Notes: generated by a model not told the origin, from the letters alone. A stretch of 32,993 nt of DNA from Anaerolineaceae bacterium (GCA_009885525.1 VFKN01000186.1:1-32993), one strand, 5' to 3'; numbered from the stretch's first letter, positions 16,645 to 26,684 are shown. Numbers and translations: made by a program.

Positions 16645-19494
16645 TTATTTTTTCAGACTTGCCGCATCGAATAAAACTGTGCCACTCGCTTCGGCGTATA
16701 TGAACTTGATAACTGCTTTGGTGTATGCAGTAGGCACAGTGAAAGCGAGAGTCTGCCTTTGGAAGCCGTAGGTGCCGATTGGACAGTCTACGATATTATT
16801 CATCACCAGATTCGCTCCATTGTACAAAATTACCTGGGCCTGGCAAATACCAGTGGATGGAATATTTGTGCCTTTTACCCAAAAGGAAAATGTGAGGTTG
16901 TTTCCGGCCAGCCCGCCTTGAAGTGCAAGGGTCTGTGTCAGGGTCTTGGTCACTCCTGCTGTGCCAGTGATCCTGACCGAAGCAAAACCTTCTTTTTTAA
17001 TTTTCGTGAATTTTCCGTCTGACGTTTTGAACTTGGCCGCCACCCAACTTGTTGGGATATTTGAAGTGCCGGTATATGTATTCAAGCCGCCGTTTTTAAT
17101 CAGTTGCTGTGGGCTGGTAGATGCTTTAAATAGACCTCGCCCATGTGATGCTGCTACAAGGAAATTCTTCATCCAGAATAATTCCTCCACCGACGTATTT
17201 GTGGGGCCGTCGTGCGGCAAGGTCCAGCTCGCGCCGCCGTTCTCGCTGGTGAAGATGCCCAATTCGGTGCCAATGTATAGCCAATTGGAATTACTCGGGT
17301 TGATCACAAGACTGCGCACCGGCAGGTCGGGCAGGTTTGATGTAATATCAGTCCAGTTTGCGCCACTGTCAGTCGTGCGCCAGATATTATCCGCGCTAAA
17401 ACCGCCGAAGGTGACATAAACTTTTTTGTTATTTTTTTTATCGATCGTAATCCGGGTAACATATCGGAATGGCAATCCTGGTGAATGGGTGCTTACTTTT
17501 GTCCAACTCGGCGAGGAGGCTGTGCCATTTGCCGTTTTGAAAACATCGCCATTGTTATAGCCTACCCAGATGATGTTTGCATTTCCCGGCGCGACAGCAA
17601 CGGCGCTGATCGGATTGAATGAACCGTCATAGCCCTTAATGGAAGCCCATGTTGGGACAGTCGCTTTAACATTTTTACTGCGCCATAGACGGCAGCCGCC
17701 TGCCAGCATGGTGTTTGAATTATTTGGATCAAGAGTAAAAGGGGCTATAAAGTTGGCACAACTGCTGCTGACATCTTTGATGCCAGTGGAAATATCCGAG
17801 GCGGACACACCTCGATTTGTGCTGCGATGCATTGACAGATATACATACTCGCCGTAAAAATAATTGGGGTCAGTTGGGTCCGCAGCCGAAAAGCCTCCAT
17901 CGCCGCCGTAGGTGGTTGTCCAGCCTTCGGTACCTTTTCCGGGCTTATAAAATAGCGTCCCGTTATCTTGTGTGCCGCCGATGATCTCTCCCGTAGTCGG
18001 GTTGCCCGCAGCGCCATAGAATTGCGTAACGCCCAGGTTGTTGTTTAGCTCAGTCCAGCCTTTTGTTGCGGTAACCGTATAAACGTTACTTGCGGCATAA
18101 ACACCGCCGTCGTTCCCAAAATATACTTTCTTATTGTTCACGCCGTCAAAGTTCGGATCTTGAATGATCATGTGATTATCAGCATGAGCGGAATATGGAG
18201 CGCTCCACCACTGACTGATTTTTGTCAGGGTTGTGCCGCCGTTTATGCTGCGCCAGAGATCAATGCCGCCCACCACCAATATGTTTGCATTTGTAGGATC
18301 AACCCAGATGATATTGTCATACCATCCTTGACTCCCCAAATAGTTCTTGCCTGTGCCGGCCAATGTGTAGATTTGCCCGCCATCCGTGCTTTTCCAAATT
18401 TCGCCGCTGTTCACTTCAACTGATGCGTAAACGATTGAAGGCGAGCTGGGCGCATAAGCCACTTCCACGCGGTCTGCGAGGGCTGGTAAACCTGCGGCTG
18501 CATTCCATGTAGCGCCTGAGTCGGTTGAATACCAGGCTTGCCCGGAATAGCCGCTTGCGATTGCGTTATTGAAATTTTTCGGGTCGAAATTAATATCCAT
18601 TGTTTGGGTCAACGTGATTTGAACCCAGCTGTCGCCGCCATCTGTGCTGCGCCAAATGCCGCTGCCTGTAGCGGCGAGGATAACATTTCCAGTAGGCAAA
18701 ATCGCCAGACGGTTAACGTAATACCAATCTGGAGTATTTGTAAATGCAAGCTGCGTCCACGTAGTTCCGCCGTCGATGGTCTTGAAGACACCCGCACCTT
18801 GAATTCCATCTCCATTATAGAAACCCTCACCGGTGCCGGCATAAAGAATATTAGGATCTTGCGGATCTATGATCAATGAGGCCACCGCCATGTTGGCCAG
18901 AAAATCAGTCATGATTTCCCATTTCACGCCGCCATTGGTAGTCTTCCACATTCCACCTGATACGCTGCCCGCCCACATGATTTTTGTATCTGTGGGATGA
19001 ATGACAAGCGCGCGTATGCGCCCACCGATATTTCCGGGTCCCAGCCAGGTCCACGCGCCGTTCGTGATCCCCGCGGACGAAGCGCCTACATCCTGATCCG
19101 CCAGCATGGTCTTTATTTCATTCGCCGCGTTGACCAATCCATCCGCGGGGATGTTGCCGTTCTCATCCTGAAGTTGCAGTTTGCGGAACGCGAGCGCTTC
19201 ACCGGGGTGATCAGACATGGGACTGTTGGCACGCATAATGGCGCGGTCAAGTTTGCTTTGCGGCATTTCGCAAATTTCGGGCGTGGTGAGACCGCGCTGG
19301 GTGTGTAATGATTGCATGGTCTCGAGCGTGAGGCCGCGCAACTGTGCAACCTGCGCCTCGGCCATTTTGTCGCAGGCCGGCAGGCTTGCAGTGCTCGATC
19401 TGTTTTGATAAGTGAATACTCCGCTTATCAAAATGACGGATGCGATGATCAACGAGGTTATCCGTGCAAGTGGGTTTGAAAAAACATTTTTCAT
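16645..19494 (-). CDS. Secreted BNR/sortilin-like repeat protein with C-terminal carbohydrate-binding-like domain
   Basis: A 949-residue exported protein of unknown activity. An N-terminal signal or anchor helix is at ~10-28. From ~150 to ~790 there are repeated blades with Asp-box motifs (TTNGGVKW, TIDGGTTW, STDGGDSW, STDSGATW, TTDSGANW, SENGGASW), as in VPS10/sortilin and BNR beta-propellers, often two propellers back to back. The last ~150 residues start LIKNGGLNTY and look like a jelly-roll carbohydrate-binding module. I see no clear sialidase or xyloglucanase active site, so a binding, adhesive or structural role is as likely as hydrolysis. AAGGAG precedes the ATG. It follows the small lipoprotein gene by 25 bp, probably one transcript, and ends at a strong terminator. 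Confidence 0.8.
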   Translation of the reverse strand: MKNVFSNPLARITSLIIASVILISGVFTYQNRSSTASLPACDKMAEAQVAQLRGLTLETMQSLHTQRGLTTPEICEMPQSKLDRAIMRANSPMSDHPGEALAFRKLQLQDENGNIPADGLVNAANEIKTMLADQDVGASSAGITNGAWTWLGPGNIGGRIRALVIHPTDTKIMWAGSVSGGMWKTTNGGVKWEIMTDFLANMAVASLIIDPQDPNILYAGTGEGFYNGDGIQGAGVFKTIDGGTTWTQLAFTNTPDWYYVNRLAILPTGNVILAATGSGIWRSTDGGDSWVQITLTQTMDINFDPKNFNNAIASGYSGQAWYSTDSGATWNAAAGLPALADRVEVAYAPSSPSIVYASVEVNSGEIWKSTDGGQIYTLAGTGKNYLGSQGWYDNIIWVDPTNANILVVGGIDLWRSINGGTTLTKISQWWSAPYSAHADNHMIIQDPNFDGVNNKKVYFGNDGGVYAASNVYTVTATKGWTELNNNLGVTQFYGAAGNPTTGEIIGGTQDNGTLFYKPGKGTEGWTTTYGGDGGFSAADPTDPNYFYGEYVYLSMHRSTNRGVSASDISTGIKDVSSSCANFIAPFTLDPNNSNTMLAGGCRLWRSKNVKATVPTWASIKGYDGSFNPISAVAVAPGNANIIWVGYNNGDVFKTANGTASSPSWTKVSTHSPGLPFRYVTRITIDKKNNKKVYVTFGGFSADNIWRTTDSGANWTDITSNLPDLPVRSLVINPSNSNWLYIGTELGIFTSENGGASWTLPHDGPTNTSVEELFWMKNFLVAASHGRGLFKASTSPQQLIKNGGLNTYTGTSNIPTSWVAAKFKTSDGKFTKIKKEGFASVRITGTAGVTKTLTQTLALQGGLAGNNLTFSFWVKGTNIPSTGICQAQVILYNGANLVMNNIVDCPIGTYGFQRQTLAFTVPTAYTKAVIKFIYAEASGTVLFDAASLKK

Positions 19495-19519
19495 GATTAC
19501 TCCTTTTCTGAAATTATGA

Positions 19520-19939
19520 TTATTTGATTTGAATGCTCAATTGAAAACGCATTGGCATTAACGGACATGGAGGCTTGGGACATGAAACCATGCTGGTCAT
19601 AACGATTTGCCCCTCGCCGGATGCTGCTGCCCGGAATAACCAGCCTTCCGGTCCGGGCGCTTGAATCATATCCGGCGGGGTGAGTAATTCTAATAATATC
19701 GGATTGTAATTAATCTGCCATTCCATGTTTGTGCGCGGGGGAGTAACTTGTAACACCTGTCCTATTTTGAGAAGCACCACCTGATTGGGTTGCCGCGGAT
19801 TGATCACAACATCCGCGATCTGGTATGCTGTTATCACTGCTTGAGTCACAGTACTTTTCGCAGGCGCACAGCTGCTCAGACCGTATATAACGATCCAAAC
19901 TAGGATGAATTTGACGCGGTTTTTACCGGAGTGTAGCAT
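19520..19939 (-). CDS. Small secreted lipoprotein, chagasin-like/Ig-like fold suspected
   Basis: A 139-residue protein with a basic N-terminus, a hydrophobic run (FILVWIVIYGL) and a lipobox-like LSSC (Cys24), so probably a lipoprotein. The mature part has VVLLKIGQVLQVTPP, a Trp-centred strand (MEWQINYNP), GPEGWLFRAAASGEGQIVMTS, and a Cys pair in CPKPPCPLMPMRFQLSI. This spacing recalls chagasin/I42 inhibitor-like or Ig-like domains common in Anaerolineae lipoproteins, but it is a resemblance only. No strong ribosome site is visible. It is first in a two-gene unit with the BNR protein, so they may act together at the cell surface. Confidence 0.6.
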   Translation of the reverse strand: MLHSGKNRVKFILVWIVIYGLSSCAPAKSTVTQAVITAYQIADVVINPRQPNQVVLLKIGQVLQVTPPRTNMEWQINYNPILLELLTPPDMIQAPGPEGWLFRAAASGEGQIVMTSMVSCPKPPCPLMPMRFQLSIQIK

Positions 19940-19989
19940 ACATAATTCTGCAAAGGGGGATTGGAAACGAATTTTCTTGGCCTAAAGTG

Positions 19990-20017
19990 ATTATCTCATT
20001 TCCGCCTGTAAATTCAA
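19990..20017 (-). promoter_or_regulatory. Predicted promoter of the lipoprotein-BNR unit
   Basis: On the minus strand, -35 TTGAAT (20017-20012) and -10 GATAAT (19995-19990) are 16 bp apart, about 50 bp before the lipoprotein start. The rest of the 406-bp gap 19940-20345 is AT-rich and non-coding. It holds only an inverted pair TACAGT-N5-ACTGTA (20051-20067), the palindrome at 20237, and the pyrG terminator. Confidence 0.35.
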
Positions 20018-20236
20018 ATGGCAAATGCTATTTTCCTCATTACAATTTTGTACAGTATTTCACTGTATGATTTATGCCCATGCCTCAACTAATTTGTTAA
20101 TATGTTTTGGAATTTTTTTAAATATGCAACGGCCGAGCAACTTACAGAGTTTGATTTCAGGCATGTATTTGGTTTTCCTGAAATTAAATAGCAAAGGTCA
20201 TTAATAAATTGTACAACTGCCATATCTTGAATTCTA

Positions 20237-20250
20237 GTGACATATGTCAC
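20237..20250. promoter_or_regulatory. Perfect palindrome GTGACATATGTCAC (CRP/FNR-like)
   Basis: The 14-bp perfect palindrome matches the GTGA-N6-TCAC core of CRP-family sites. It is not close to a gene start: it lies 14 bp from the pyrG terminator and about 220 bp upstream of the lipoprotein promoter. Function unproven. Confidence 0.4.
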
Positions 20251-20263
20251 CTTTCATAAAAAT

Positions 20264-20300
20264 ACCTCTGTGGCTCTTGCTTTGCAAGAGCCGCGGAGGT
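20264..20300 (-). terminator. Terminator of pyrG
   Basis: A 17-position stem (ACCTC...GGCTCTTGC with GCAAGAGCC...GAGGT, two imperfect positions) has a 3-nt loop. On the minus strand it is followed by TATTTTTATG. It is 45 bp after the pyrG stop. Confidence 0.65.
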
Positions 20301-20320
20301 CTCAACCTTCCACTACCAAA

Positions 20321-21971
<1,651 letters not shown>

Positions 21972-21973
21972 TC

Positions 21974-22069
21974 AGACCTGACAGGTTTCATTGTGGCATA
22001 GGTTAATTGAAACTCTTGTGAATCAGAGTCTACTTAATTAATCGGAGCTCTGTGAAACCTGTCAGGTCT
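21974..22069. repeat. 96-bp element with perfect 17-bp inverted ends
   Basis: AGACCTGACAGGTTTCA (21974-21990) is perfectly inverted at 22053-22069. The interior (62 bp) is AT-rich and has no ORF. It lies between pyrG and the roadblock gene terminator. The ends look like those of a MITE-like element; no clear target duplication was found. It also covers the likely pyrG promoter area. Confidence 0.65.
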
Positions 22070-22079
22070 ATATACAAAG

Positions 22080-22113
22080 ATAATGGGGAGGGCGTTTAAG
22101 CCCTCCCCATTAT
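22080..22113 (-). terminator. Terminator-like hairpin after the roadblock gene
   Basis: ATAATGGGGAGGGC (22080-22093) pairs perfectly with its inverted copy (22100-22113), loop 6 nt. On the minus strand only a weak T-rich run follows. It is 38 bp after the stop. Confidence 0.65.
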
Positions 22114-22150
22114 GGGGGTTACGAATGTGAGTGTAATAATTTTCTTTTGT

Positions 22151-22525
22151 TCATCCGACCAGTTTGACTAGGTCTTCAGCGGCGCGGCGCATCTCTAAAA
22201 AGATCATGCCCAGCTTGCCTTCCTGACGCGACATCGCAGTTAACACCGCTTCGTCACCGATAGCGGTTAACACAATGGCGCCTTTATTGCCTTTGATGTA
22301 AACCTGATCCAAAGCGCCGCGTCCGAGTTCACCCGAAATGCGTTCGCCCAGACTCAGCATCGCCGCAGACATGGCGGATACACGATCTTCTTCCACGCCT
22401 TGCTGCAAGGCGGAGGCCATAATCAAGCCGTCTACAGAAACAACGGCAGAGGCTTCAATATCGGGGGCGGCTGCCTGCATACTGCGCAAGCGGTCTACCA
22501 TTTGGTCGGAACGGGACGGTGCCAT
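22151..22525 (-). CDS. Roadblock/LC7-domain protein
   Basis: A 124-residue protein of the roadblock/LC7 (MglB-like) fold, which in bacteria usually partners with small Ras-like GTPases. It has MVDRLRSMQAAAPDIEASAVVSVDGLIMAS, a helix with SAMSAAMLSLGERISGELG, then VYIKGNKGAIVLTAIGDEAVLTAM and a final amphipathic helix. The start ATG 22525 is set by AGGAG 9 bp upstream; a longer frame exists but lacks a ribosome site. A perfect palindrome (22546-22559) lies just upstream. No GTPase gene is in the window. It sits 152 bp after two PAS-GGDEF genes, so a link to cell signalling is possible but not shown. Confidence 0.85.
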   Translation of the reverse strand: MAPSRSDQMVDRLRSMQAAAPDIEASAVVSVDGLIMASALQQGVEEDRVSAMSAAMLSLGERISGELGRGALDQVYIKGNKGAIVLTAIGDEAVLTAMSRQEGKLGMIFLEMRRAAEDLVKLVG

Positions 22526-22545
22526 AATTCGATTCTCCTGGTGAA

Positions 22546-22559
22546 GTGGGATATCCCAC
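22546..22559. promoter_or_regulatory. Perfect palindrome GTGGGATATCCCAC before the roadblock gene
   Basis: A 14-bp perfect palindrome lies 21 bp upstream of the start codon, right before the ribosome site (AGGAG). It could be an operator or a small leader hairpin. No known consensus is claimed. Confidence 0.4.
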
Positions 22560-22677
22560 CAATGTGTGGTTGAATGCCTAGAGTTTACCAGAAAAATAAT
22601 CTTTCGAGAATTGTTTGCGCATTTCAATTCCGATATTTATGTGATTCGGCTCTTGTAAAAATAAAGCAAATATATTT

Positions 22678-24129
22678 TTATTCCCGAGCAAAGCCCACTG
22701 TCCGATTTCGTCCAGCTTGTTTGGCGGCATATAAAGCTTGATCGGTACGCAGGAAAAGATTTTCCACGGTGTCAGGCTGCGCGGCGTCATGGATCGTTTG
22801 CGCGATGCCAACGCTGAGCGTGACGCTAAGCGCACCCAGGTCGGTTTCCATGTGCATGGCGGCAACGCTGGCGTGGATGCGTTCAGCAAGGGGCATTGCT
22901 TCCTGTGTGCTGGTGTGCGGCAGCAGGATAATAAACTCGTCGCCTGCGCCGTACCGTCCGATGATGTCAGCGGAACGGATTTCAGCGCGGACAATTTGCG
23001 CGATGTGTTTGATCGCCTGGTCGCCTATGGCGTGCCCAAAGGTGTCGTTGACCTGTTTGAAGCGGTCAATATCAACCATCAACATGGACAGTGGCGGCTT
23101 GTAACGCATGGCAACCATGAATTCGTGTGCGGCGAGTTCGAGCAGATAACCGCGGCTATTAACGCCGGTCAGCGCATCGGTGCGTGCCAGTTGTTGTTCA
23201 CGCGCAAAGGATTGTTCAAGTTCATGATGCGCGGTTTCAAGAGATTTTTTTGCCTGGCGCAATCCGGCTTCCGCCAGCTTGCGCTCGCTAATGTCTTCAA
23301 AGATGTAAAACCGCCCGTAATATTCATCGCGCTCACCGCGGATCTGTGTCGAAAAACGGCGCACGGTGCGGCTTTCTGTAAATGCGATCTCATCTTCAAC
23401 AACGACGCGATTGTTTTCATACTGGAGCGGTTTGCACGATTCGGCGAAGGCGGGCACGTCCATCAACACCGGCAGGCAATCGGGGATGATGTCGTTGTTC
23501 TTCAATTCACCGCTGCGCATTCGCTCGGCTAAATGCTGGATGCCCCAAATCTCGCAGAAACGCTGATTGAAGTACAGGATGTTGTCGGTGCGGTTATCAA
23601 CCACCAAAAATCCCAACGGCGACGAGTTGGACATTAATTGCAGCAGTGATTGATTCCAGCGCAATGCCTCGTCCGCCTGCTTGCGCGTGGTGAAGTCGCG
23701 CGTAATCCCTTCCACGGCGATCAGTTGCCCGTCCGCATCCCGGATCGGCACGATGCGGCTTTCCATCCAGCGGATAGTTCCGTCTTTGCCGATCCAGCGC
23801 GCAATAAGCGGTTCACTTGGCGGGGTGAGCGATTGCATATAATCTGTCATGAGATTCATATCGTCCGGGTGGATCATGTTCATCATCAAGAGCGGGTCGG
23901 CGTAACAATCTTGCGGTGTATACCCGGTAATGGTTTGAACCGCCGGGTTAATGTAAGCCAGTTTCATAGTCGGGCTGATATCGTAACGAAAGATAATGTC
24001 CGGGGCATGGTCAGCCAGCCGCCGATAGCGCGCCTCGCTTTCCAATAATGTCGCTTCGATCTTGTGTACTTGTACATCTGTTGATGAGTCAGCGGTCTTC
24101 TTTTTCATGGCGGATTTTTTAGAAGTCAT
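22678..24129 (-). CDS. PAS-GGDEF protein with atypical GAGDEF motif
   Basis: A 483-residue soluble sensor. PAS/PAC 1 spans ~30-150 (GYTPQDCYADP, RWIGKDGTIRWMESR, EGITRDFTTRKQA). PAS 2 spans ~155-290 (VDNRTDNILYFNQRF, FEDISERK). A coiled coil (~285-315) leads to a GGDEF domain (~316-483) with TDALTGVNSRGYL, MVDIDRFKQVNDTFGH, and inhibitory-site RSAD (385-388). The signature is GRYGAGDEF, with one extra residue (Ala395) compared with the GRYGGEEF of its neighbour. The insertion is in the loop that holds GTP, so cyclase activity is uncertain. Its ATG overlaps the previous gene's stop (TGATG). No transmembrane helix, EAL or HD-GYP domain is visible. Confidence 0.87.
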   Translation of the reverse strand: MTSKKSAMKKKTADSSTDVQVHKIEATLLESEARYRRLADHAPDIIFRYDISPTMKLAYINPAVQTITGYTPQDCYADPLLMMNMIHPDDMNLMTDYMQSLTPPSEPLIARWIGKDGTIRWMESRIVPIRDADGQLIAVEGITRDFTTRKQADEALRWNQSLLQLMSNSSPLGFLVVDNRTDNILYFNQRFCEIWGIQHLAERMRSGELKNNDIIPDCLPVLMDVPAFAESCKPLQYENNRVVVEDEIAFTESRTVRRFSTQIRGERDEYYGRFYIFEDISERKLAEAGLRQAKKSLETAHHELEQSFAREQQLARTDALTGVNSRGYLLELAAHEFMVAMRYKPPLSMLMVDIDRFKQVNDTFGHAIGDQAIKHIAQIVRAEIRSADIIGRYGAGDEFIILLPHTSTQEAMPLAERIHASVAAMHMETDLGALSVTLSVGIAQTIHDAAQPDTVENLFLRTDQALYAAKQAGRNRTVGFARE

Positions 24130-25889
24130 CAGGTTGCTCCTGTTACATTCGGATCAAAAACCACAGTCCGATTGCGCCCGGCTTGTTTGGCGGCGTACAA
24201 GGCTTGATCGGCGCGGCGGATCACGTTTTCCACCACTGTGTCTTGCGCCGCGTGATTTATTTCGGCGACGCCGATGCTAAGCGTAACGGTGACTGTACTC
24301 TTGCTTGTTTTCACGCGCAATGCCGCCACGCTTATACGGATACGTTCCGCCAGCGGATAGGCGTGCTGCGCGCTTGTCATCGGTAATATGATTATAAACT
24401 CTTCGCCGCCGTACCGCCCGATTAAATCCACGTCGCGCAATTGAGCACACACAGCCTGTATAACGCTCTCCAGCATCTGATCTCCCGCGGCGTGCCCGAA
24501 GGTATCGTTGATCTGTTTGAAATGGTCAAGGTCGAACATGATCACAGACAACGGCCGCTGATAACGTTTGGCTACCTCAAATTCATGCTCTGCGAGTTCA
24601 AACAAATAGCGCCTGTTGTTGACGCCGGTCAGCACATCGGTATGCGCCAGATATTGCTCGTGTTCAAACGCTGCTTGAAGTTCAAGGTTTGCCGCCTCAA
24701 GTTTTTCCTTGGCATATTTCAATTCATCTTCGCCCTGCTTGCGTGCGGTGATGTCGCGAAAGACAACGATCATGGAAGGTTTTCCATTGTAAACAATAGG
24801 CATGGCGTGACTTTCCACATTTACGGTGTTTCCATCGACCTTAAGAAATTGCATCTCAGTCAACGGCGCGCTGACTCCCGTATCGGTCGAGTTTTTTATT
24901 CGCGCCAGCACCATTTGATGAAAGTCTGGGTGAATTAAATCGAGAGCAGATTTGCCCGCCAGTTCTTCTGTAGATATTACGCCAAGTACCTTGATAGCTG
25001 CCGGATTCAAATAAATTAATTTCCCGTCTTGATAGACGGCCATCGCTTCGGGTGACCACTCGATCAAGGTGCGGTATCGTTCCTCGCTTTCCTTCAACGC
25101 CTCTTCGGCCTGCTTGCGCTCGGTAATGTCCTGCACAATGGCAATATGAAAGTCAGGAACTGCGCCTGATACCCACATGGGAGATACAGTCAACGCCACC
25201 CACACGATAGAACCATTCTTATGGATAAGGCGTTTCTCCATCGTGTATTCTCGAACGGTGCCGGATTTTAGCTGTTCCATATTTTCCAAATCGGCCTGAA
25301 GGTCATCTGGATGCGTAATGGATTGAAAGTCAAGCGACTCCATCTCCTCGCGCGAATAGCCAACGATGTCATAATCTTTCTGATTGACTTGAATAAATTT
25401 CCCTGTCTGCGTTTCAATTCGCGCCACGCCGACTGCCATTTGATCGAACAACGCGCGGAAGCGCGACTCACTTTCGCGCAATGCCTCTTCCGCCTGCCTG
25501 CGCGCGGTGATGTCATGAATAATGGAGAAAAGCATCTGCTTTTCATGCAGAGCAATTGGGGATAAATGTATCTCAACAACGCGCACTTCCCCGCTGGCTA
25601 GGCGGTGCTGAAAAACCGAATATTTCTGTTTCCCGTTCAATATTTTTTGACGCTCCACCGCCACCTGCTCTGGCGGCAAAGTAGTAATTTCCTGTATTGT
25701 CATACCGCAAAGTTTCGATTTGGTATACCCATAAAAATCCACCGCAGATTGATTCGCATCCAAAATATTTCCCGTTTGCGGCTCGATCAGCAGCATGATC
25801 GCAGAATGTCCCTCAAACATGAGACGAAAGATTTGTTCGTCAGGCGCAGAGGCCCCCCTGTTTTTCGGAGACGACTTTTTTGAAGCCAT
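24129..25889 (-). CDS. Triple-PAS diguanylate cyclase
   Basis: A 586-residue soluble protein predicted to make c-di-GMP from two GTP. PAS 1 is ~16-130 (NILDANQSAVDFYGY), PAS 2 ~138-258 (FIQVNQKDYDIVGYSREEM), PAS 3 ~262-385 (LIYLNPAAIKVLGV). A coiled linker (~385-412) and the GGDEF domain (~413-586) follow, with FDLDHFKQINDTFGH, I-site RDVD (485-488) and an intact GGEEF (494-498). The start is ATG 25889, with AGGAG 9 bp upstream; the longer frame to 25949 has no ribosome site. It is first in a unit with the second GGDEF gene, to which it is about 60% alike in the catalytic part by eye, so they look like a tandem duplication. An extended -10 promoter lies at 26002-26010. Confidence 0.9.
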   Translation of the reverse strand: MASKKSSPKNRGASAPDEQIFRLMFEGHSAIMLLIEPQTGNILDANQSAVDFYGYTKSKLCGMTIQEITTLPPEQVAVERQKILNGKQKYSVFQHRLASGEVRVVEIHLSPIALHEKQMLFSIIHDITARRQAEEALRESESRFRALFDQMAVGVARIETQTGKFIQVNQKDYDIVGYSREEMESLDFQSITHPDDLQADLENMEQLKSGTVREYTMEKRLIHKNGSIVWVALTVSPMWVSGAVPDFHIAIVQDITERKQAEEALKESEERYRTLIEWSPEAMAVYQDGKLIYLNPAAIKVLGVISTEELAGKSALDLIHPDFHQMVLARIKNSTDTGVSAPLTEMQFLKVDGNTVNVESHAMPIVYNGKPSMIVVFRDITARKQGEDELKYAKEKLEAANLELQAAFEHEQYLAHTDVLTGVNNRRYLFELAEHEFEVAKRYQRPLSVIMFDLDHFKQINDTFGHAAGDQMLESVIQAVCAQLRDVDLIGRYGGEEFIIILPMTSAQHAYPLAERIRISVAALRVKTSKSTVTVTLSIGVAEINHAAQDTVVENVIRRADQALYAAKQAGRNRTVVFDPNVTGAT

Positions 25890-26001
25890 AAAGATTACTC
25901 CTGATTCACGCCACGCTTTTCGATTTTTCGTTGAAAAAATAATTTTCAAACCAGCACCGAAAATTTGTTACACAAGTTGTCTTCTTGTATTTTATAAAAC
26001 G

Positions 26002-26010
26002 ATTATACCA
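26002..26010 (-). promoter_or_regulatory. Extended -10 promoter of the PAS-GGDEF unit
   Basis: On the minus strand the sequence TGGTATAAT (26010-26002) is a perfect extended -10 (TGnTATAAT). No clear -35 is seen. It lies about 113 bp before ATG 25889. Confidence 0.45.
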
Positions 26011-26036
26011 ATTTAATTTGACCCTCCCCCTCCTTC

Positions 26037-26675
26037 ATGTTAAACTTATTAATTGCCATGTTCAAATCATTACTCATTCTTTCCGTTCTTTTTTTCGCAC
26101 AGACCGCGGAACCTTCGATTCTGTCACCCCAAGCAGGTCAGACGCTGCGGGGGCAAGTGCAGATCACCGGCAATTTGAACATCCCCAATTTTGCATCTGC
26201 CGAACTCGCCTTCTCATACGCATCCAATCCCACCGATACCCTTCGACCAAACTCAGAGCAAGGTTGGTTCACCATCCAGAAATTTTCACAGCCTGTCACC
26301 GCTCAAACCCTCGCCATCTGGGATACCACCCTGCTCACCGACGGCGACTACATTCTACATTTGCGTGTTACCCTTCAAGACGGCACATCTCAAGATATAT
26401 CCATTTCAGATTTGAAGATTCGCAACGATGAATCTCCCGTCACCGATACCCCCGCTCCCGCCGAAGAATCATCCTCTCTCCTAATCACCGCGACTCCTAT
26501 TCCCACCATTAATTCTGCTACAGCCGCCCCAATATTCCCCACACCCGCGTCTTTGCCGTCCAACCCCGCATCGGTCACTTCCACTTCGATCTATTCCTAC
26601 TTTGCCCGCGGTGGCGGCATCACCCTTGTTCTCTTCGCCTTCTTCGCCCTCATCCTTCGCCTCCGCAAAAACTAA
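26037..26675 (+). CDS. Secreted Ig-like protein with C-terminal membrane anchor
   Basis: A 212-residue surface protein of unknown function. An N-terminal signal sequence (FKSLLILSVLFFAQTA) leads into an Ig/fibronectin-like beta domain (~20-130) that starts ILSPQAGQTLRGQVQITG and includes ELAFSY, WDTTLLTDGDYILHLRV and ISISDLKI. A Ser/Thr/Pro-rich stalk (~132-182) precedes a transmembrane helix (~189-207, GGGITLVLFAFFALIL) and a short basic tail (RLRKN). So it is held outside the cell by its C-terminus. The start could be ATG 26037 or ATG 26058; neither has a clear ribosome site. It ends 9 bp before pth, so the two may be co-transcribed. Confidence 0.7.
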   Translation: MLNLLIAMFKSLLILSVLFFAQTAEPSILSPQAGQTLRGQVQITGNLNIPNFASAELAFSYASNPTDTLRPNSEQGWFTIQKFSQPVTAQTLAIWDTTLLTDGDYILHLRVTLQDGTSQDISISDLKIRNDESPVTDTPAPAEESSSLLITATPIPTINSATAAPIFPTPASLPSNPASVTSTSIYSYFARGGGITLVLFAFFALILRLRKN

Positions 26676-26684
26676 ACCTGAAAC

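Noticed and set aside
22738..23532. 264-residue frame opposite the PAS-GGDEF gene
   Set aside because: It is a shadow frame; the minus strand shows PAS and GGDEF motifs throughout.
24129..25949. Longer start of the triple-PAS protein at 25949
   Set aside because: The extra 20 residues have no ribosome site before them, while ATG 25889 has AGGAG at good spacing.
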